A stretch of DNA of 64,000 bases from Hyperoodon ampullatus (taxonomy: Eukaryota; Chordata; Mammalia; Artiodactyla; Ziphiidae): the NCBI GenBank assembly GCA_949752795.1, contig CATKHW010000427.1, positions 1,054,001 through 1,118,000 on the forward strand, written 5' to 3'. The notes under the pieces are model-generated. The model was given only the letters and a program-made list of their open reading frames with translations. It searched no databases and was not told the origin of the DNA. The number at the start of each line of letters is the position of its first letter. Position 1 is the stretch's first letter. Position numbers and translations under genes: made by a program. This document shows, piece by piece, positions 61,746-64,000 of the stretch.

Positions 61746-63483
61746 CAATCTCACTAATCGTCTCAGTCCCAAGTGTCCCTTCTTATGCCACATCCAGCTG
61801 TTGTTGTAGATAGGTTCATTCCAGGTTTCATCAGAGACCCTGAAGGAATTGTAAAGAATTTCCCAGTTTTTTTGTTTTGTTTTTGAAATTCCTTTTTATA
61901 GTGGGTTTGAGCTGATTCTCGCTGCCATGTTTATGCCAGTCTAGACACACTTGATTCCCTTACGGAGACATATCAATACATAGGTTTTAAGATTCTTACT
62001 AGTCAGATATATTCCTCTGCGAGAAATATGGGGTTTTGAGTCCCTTTCACTGAGGAAGGTGTAGGTCTTGTCTATTCCATAGTTGGTTTTTGGAACGGTA
62101 CCTGTGCTTATATCAAACTCTGGTTTTATGCATCACCCCACCTCTCCTTCCCCCTTAAGCAGGCATAAGAGTGTTTTCTAAATATGAGACACTGTTCTCT
62201 TTCCTAACTCAGTTCAAGTGTAGCCATGTTTATAGGACCTTCATAAGTGATATCTTATGATAAGTTTCTTTTTCTGTGTGACTTATTTCACTTAGAATCA
62301 TAGTACCTGAATCCACCCATTTTGCTGCTACTGGTCTTATGACATTGATTTCATGGCTGAGAGATATTCCATCGTACGTAAGTACCACAATTTTTTGAAC
62401 CATTTTTATATTTCCTGGGATACTTAAGGTGTATCCAAGTAGAGGTCCTTGTAAGCAGTGCAGCCCTAAATTTTGGGGTGGCTCTGTCTTATTGATTTTC
62501 AGTTTTCCCAAGGTATATTCCCTAGACTGGAAGTGCCCTTGGCTCTGTAGCTCTGTTCTTTACTTGTTTTAGGGAACACAATGCACTCCTCCAGAGCGGC
62601 AGTTGGCAATTTACATCCCGCCCATCAGCATAACAAGGCTCCCTGTTCTCCAGGGCCTGTCTTGCCTTTCGGGTTTTTACACATTTTGTGGATGTCCCTT
62701 TTGACCGGTGGGAAGTGATACTTCTTTGTAGTGCAGATTTGCATTGCCCGCTTGCTTGCTTGGCCAAAAAGGGCGTATGCGTTTTCTCCTGAATATATTC
62801 AGGAGAAAACGCATACGCCCTTTTTGGCCAAGTGCATCATTGTCGAAGTTGTGCCCCTCTTCGTGTGCTTTAAAGGCGATTCCAACGTACCTCTTGAAAT
62901 CTGTTTCCTGCTATTCTGCCTCGCTTTCAAGTCCGCCTCGTTGCCTTCCCTCAACAGATTTTTGGACGATAGTTGCCCTTTATTTCTCGGCCAGTTTGTG
63001 AATGGCTGTGCCCCTGAGCTCCTTTTTTCAACTCGTTTTTGGTGAGCTGACCGCAAGTCCAAAATTTTGGTTCAGGACCTATACTGGTTCCCTGTGGGTG
63101 GCTGAGACTTTGGTTAATTCTTCTTCCTGCCGGGAAATTACAGTGATATGTGCCCGTCCAACTGCCTAACAGCTACTCTCTCATTGGTTCTCCCTCTTCC
63201 CTTTCATCCTCTGCCAAATTGGCAACCTGTGCGCACCAGGAGGTTAAAGGGGCTGTCTCTCCAAGTTGGGAGGTTGATAGTAAAACAGATGGAAAGTCAA
63301 ACCGGAGCACCAGGATAGGACGATTCGTTGAGATTTAGAAACCTTTCGTATTAACAGTGTGTCCATTCTCTAGGTTTCCCGTACATGTTATAGCTGTAGT
63401 AATATTCCCTTCAACCTGGAGAGTTGGGACTCATGGAATGGGTGCCAAGCATTTGTGCTTTAAAGGGTCTGCATTTGCTCACC
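61746..63483. repeat. Satellite unit 29
   Basis: 1,738 bp. Palindrome 62759-62832 is perfect. Contains a short left-array-type patch (acttaaggtgtatcc, about 62421) inside otherwise right-array sequence. Confidence 0.92.
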
Positions 63484-64000
63484 CAATCTCACCAATCGTC
63501 TCAGTCCCAAGTGTCCCTCCTTATGCCACATCCAGCTGTCGTTGTAGGTAGGGTCATTCCAGGTTTCATCAGAGACCCTGAAGGAATTGTAAAGAATTTC
63601 CCAGTTTTTTTGTTTTGTTTTTGAAATTCCTTTTTATAGTGGGCTTGAGCTGATTCCCGCTGCCATGTTTATGGCAGTGTAGACACACTTGATTCTCTTA
63701 CGGAGACATATCAATACATAGGTTTTAAGATTCTTACTAGTCAGATATATTCCTCTGCGGGAAATATGGTGTTTTGAGTCCCTTTCACTGAGGAAGGTGT
63801 AGGTCTTGTCTATTCCATAGTTGGTTTTTGGAACGGTACCTGTGCTTATATCAAACTCTGGTTTTATGCATCACGCCACCTCTCCTTCCCCCTTAAGCAG
63901 GCATAAGTGTGTTTTCTAAATATGAGACACTGTTCTCTTTCCTAACTCAGTTCAAGTGTAGCCATGTTTATAGGATCTTCATAAGTGATATCTTATGATA
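63484..64000. repeat. Satellite unit 30 (cut by window end)
   Basis: First 517 bp of a unit. Right-array diagnostics are kept (ggtttcatca, gatatattcc, caggcataag). Confidence 0.92.

Larger units (their letters stand above)
49868..64000. repeat. Right satellite array
   Basis: Begins abruptly at unit phase 295. Units start at 51313, 53053, 54793, 56531, 58269, 60007, 61746 and 63484 and continue past the window. It has the same unit and orientation as the left array but is a distinct subfamily: gagactttgg, ggtttcatca, gatatattcc, caggcataag, cccgtacatg, gtaagcagtg and ttcactgaggaagg replace the left-array forms. Confidence 0.93.

Noticed and set aside
1..64000. Bacterial or phage operon, or a plasmid
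   Set aside because: No long bacterial-style genes or ribosome binding sites. L1, endogenous retrovirus and satellite content show a mammalian genome.
1..64000. tRNA, rRNA or known small RNA genes
   Set aside because: I searched by eye for tRNA A/B boxes with foldable arms and for conserved rRNA blocks and found none.

Overview
The window is almost entirely non-coding, repetitive mammalian DNA. I see no functional protein-coding, rRNA or tRNA gene. The dominant component is a direct tandem satellite with a unit of 1,736-1,740 bp (1,739 bp in the best units). About half of each unit is an antisense, 5'-truncated piece of the 3' end of a LINE-1 (L1) element: poly(A) remnant, 3' UTR and ORF2 C-terminus. 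Unit length and L1 origin fit the common cetacean satellite. An L1 origin of cetacean heterochromatin satellites was reported by Kapitonov, Holmquist and Jurka in 1998 (cited from memory). I therefore infer a whale. A unit near 1.74 kb argues against delphinoids, whose unit is remembered as about 1.58 kb. The species cannot be read from the window.

Layout (unit phase set to window position 1): units 1-12 (1-20867) are nearly identical and carry higher-order patterns, trimeric in units 1-6 and dimeric in units 7-12. Units 13-18 (20868-31289) diverge progressively. Unit 19 is split by a 6.9-kb minisatellite with a period of about 25 bp (31802-38675), which replaces about 400 bp of satellite. 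The second half of unit 19 and units 20-21 (38676 to about 42945) are the most decayed. A non-satellite island follows (42946-49867). It holds three antisense L1 fragments, exon-like scraps, a broken antisense class I (gammaretrovirus-like) endogenous retrovirus with pol reverse transcriptase and env TM traces, a small GC-rich minisatellite, two copies of an unidentified 623-bp repeat, and a CTCF-like motif. At 49867/49868 the island joins satellite abruptly in mid-unit, and units 22-30 (49868-64000) form a second, well-preserved array with its own diagnostic variants.

The most notable feature is a 74-bp perfect palindrome in the middle of the unit. It is intact in 12 of 29 copies, degraded in older copies, and lies where the sequence still aligns with non-palindromic L1. 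The window reads as a satellite array edge: homogenised core, ageing flank, mixed island, then a second array. It shows direct signs of unequal exchange, gene conversion and local amplification. Highly similar tandem units are prone to misassembly, so structural junctions need long-read support.
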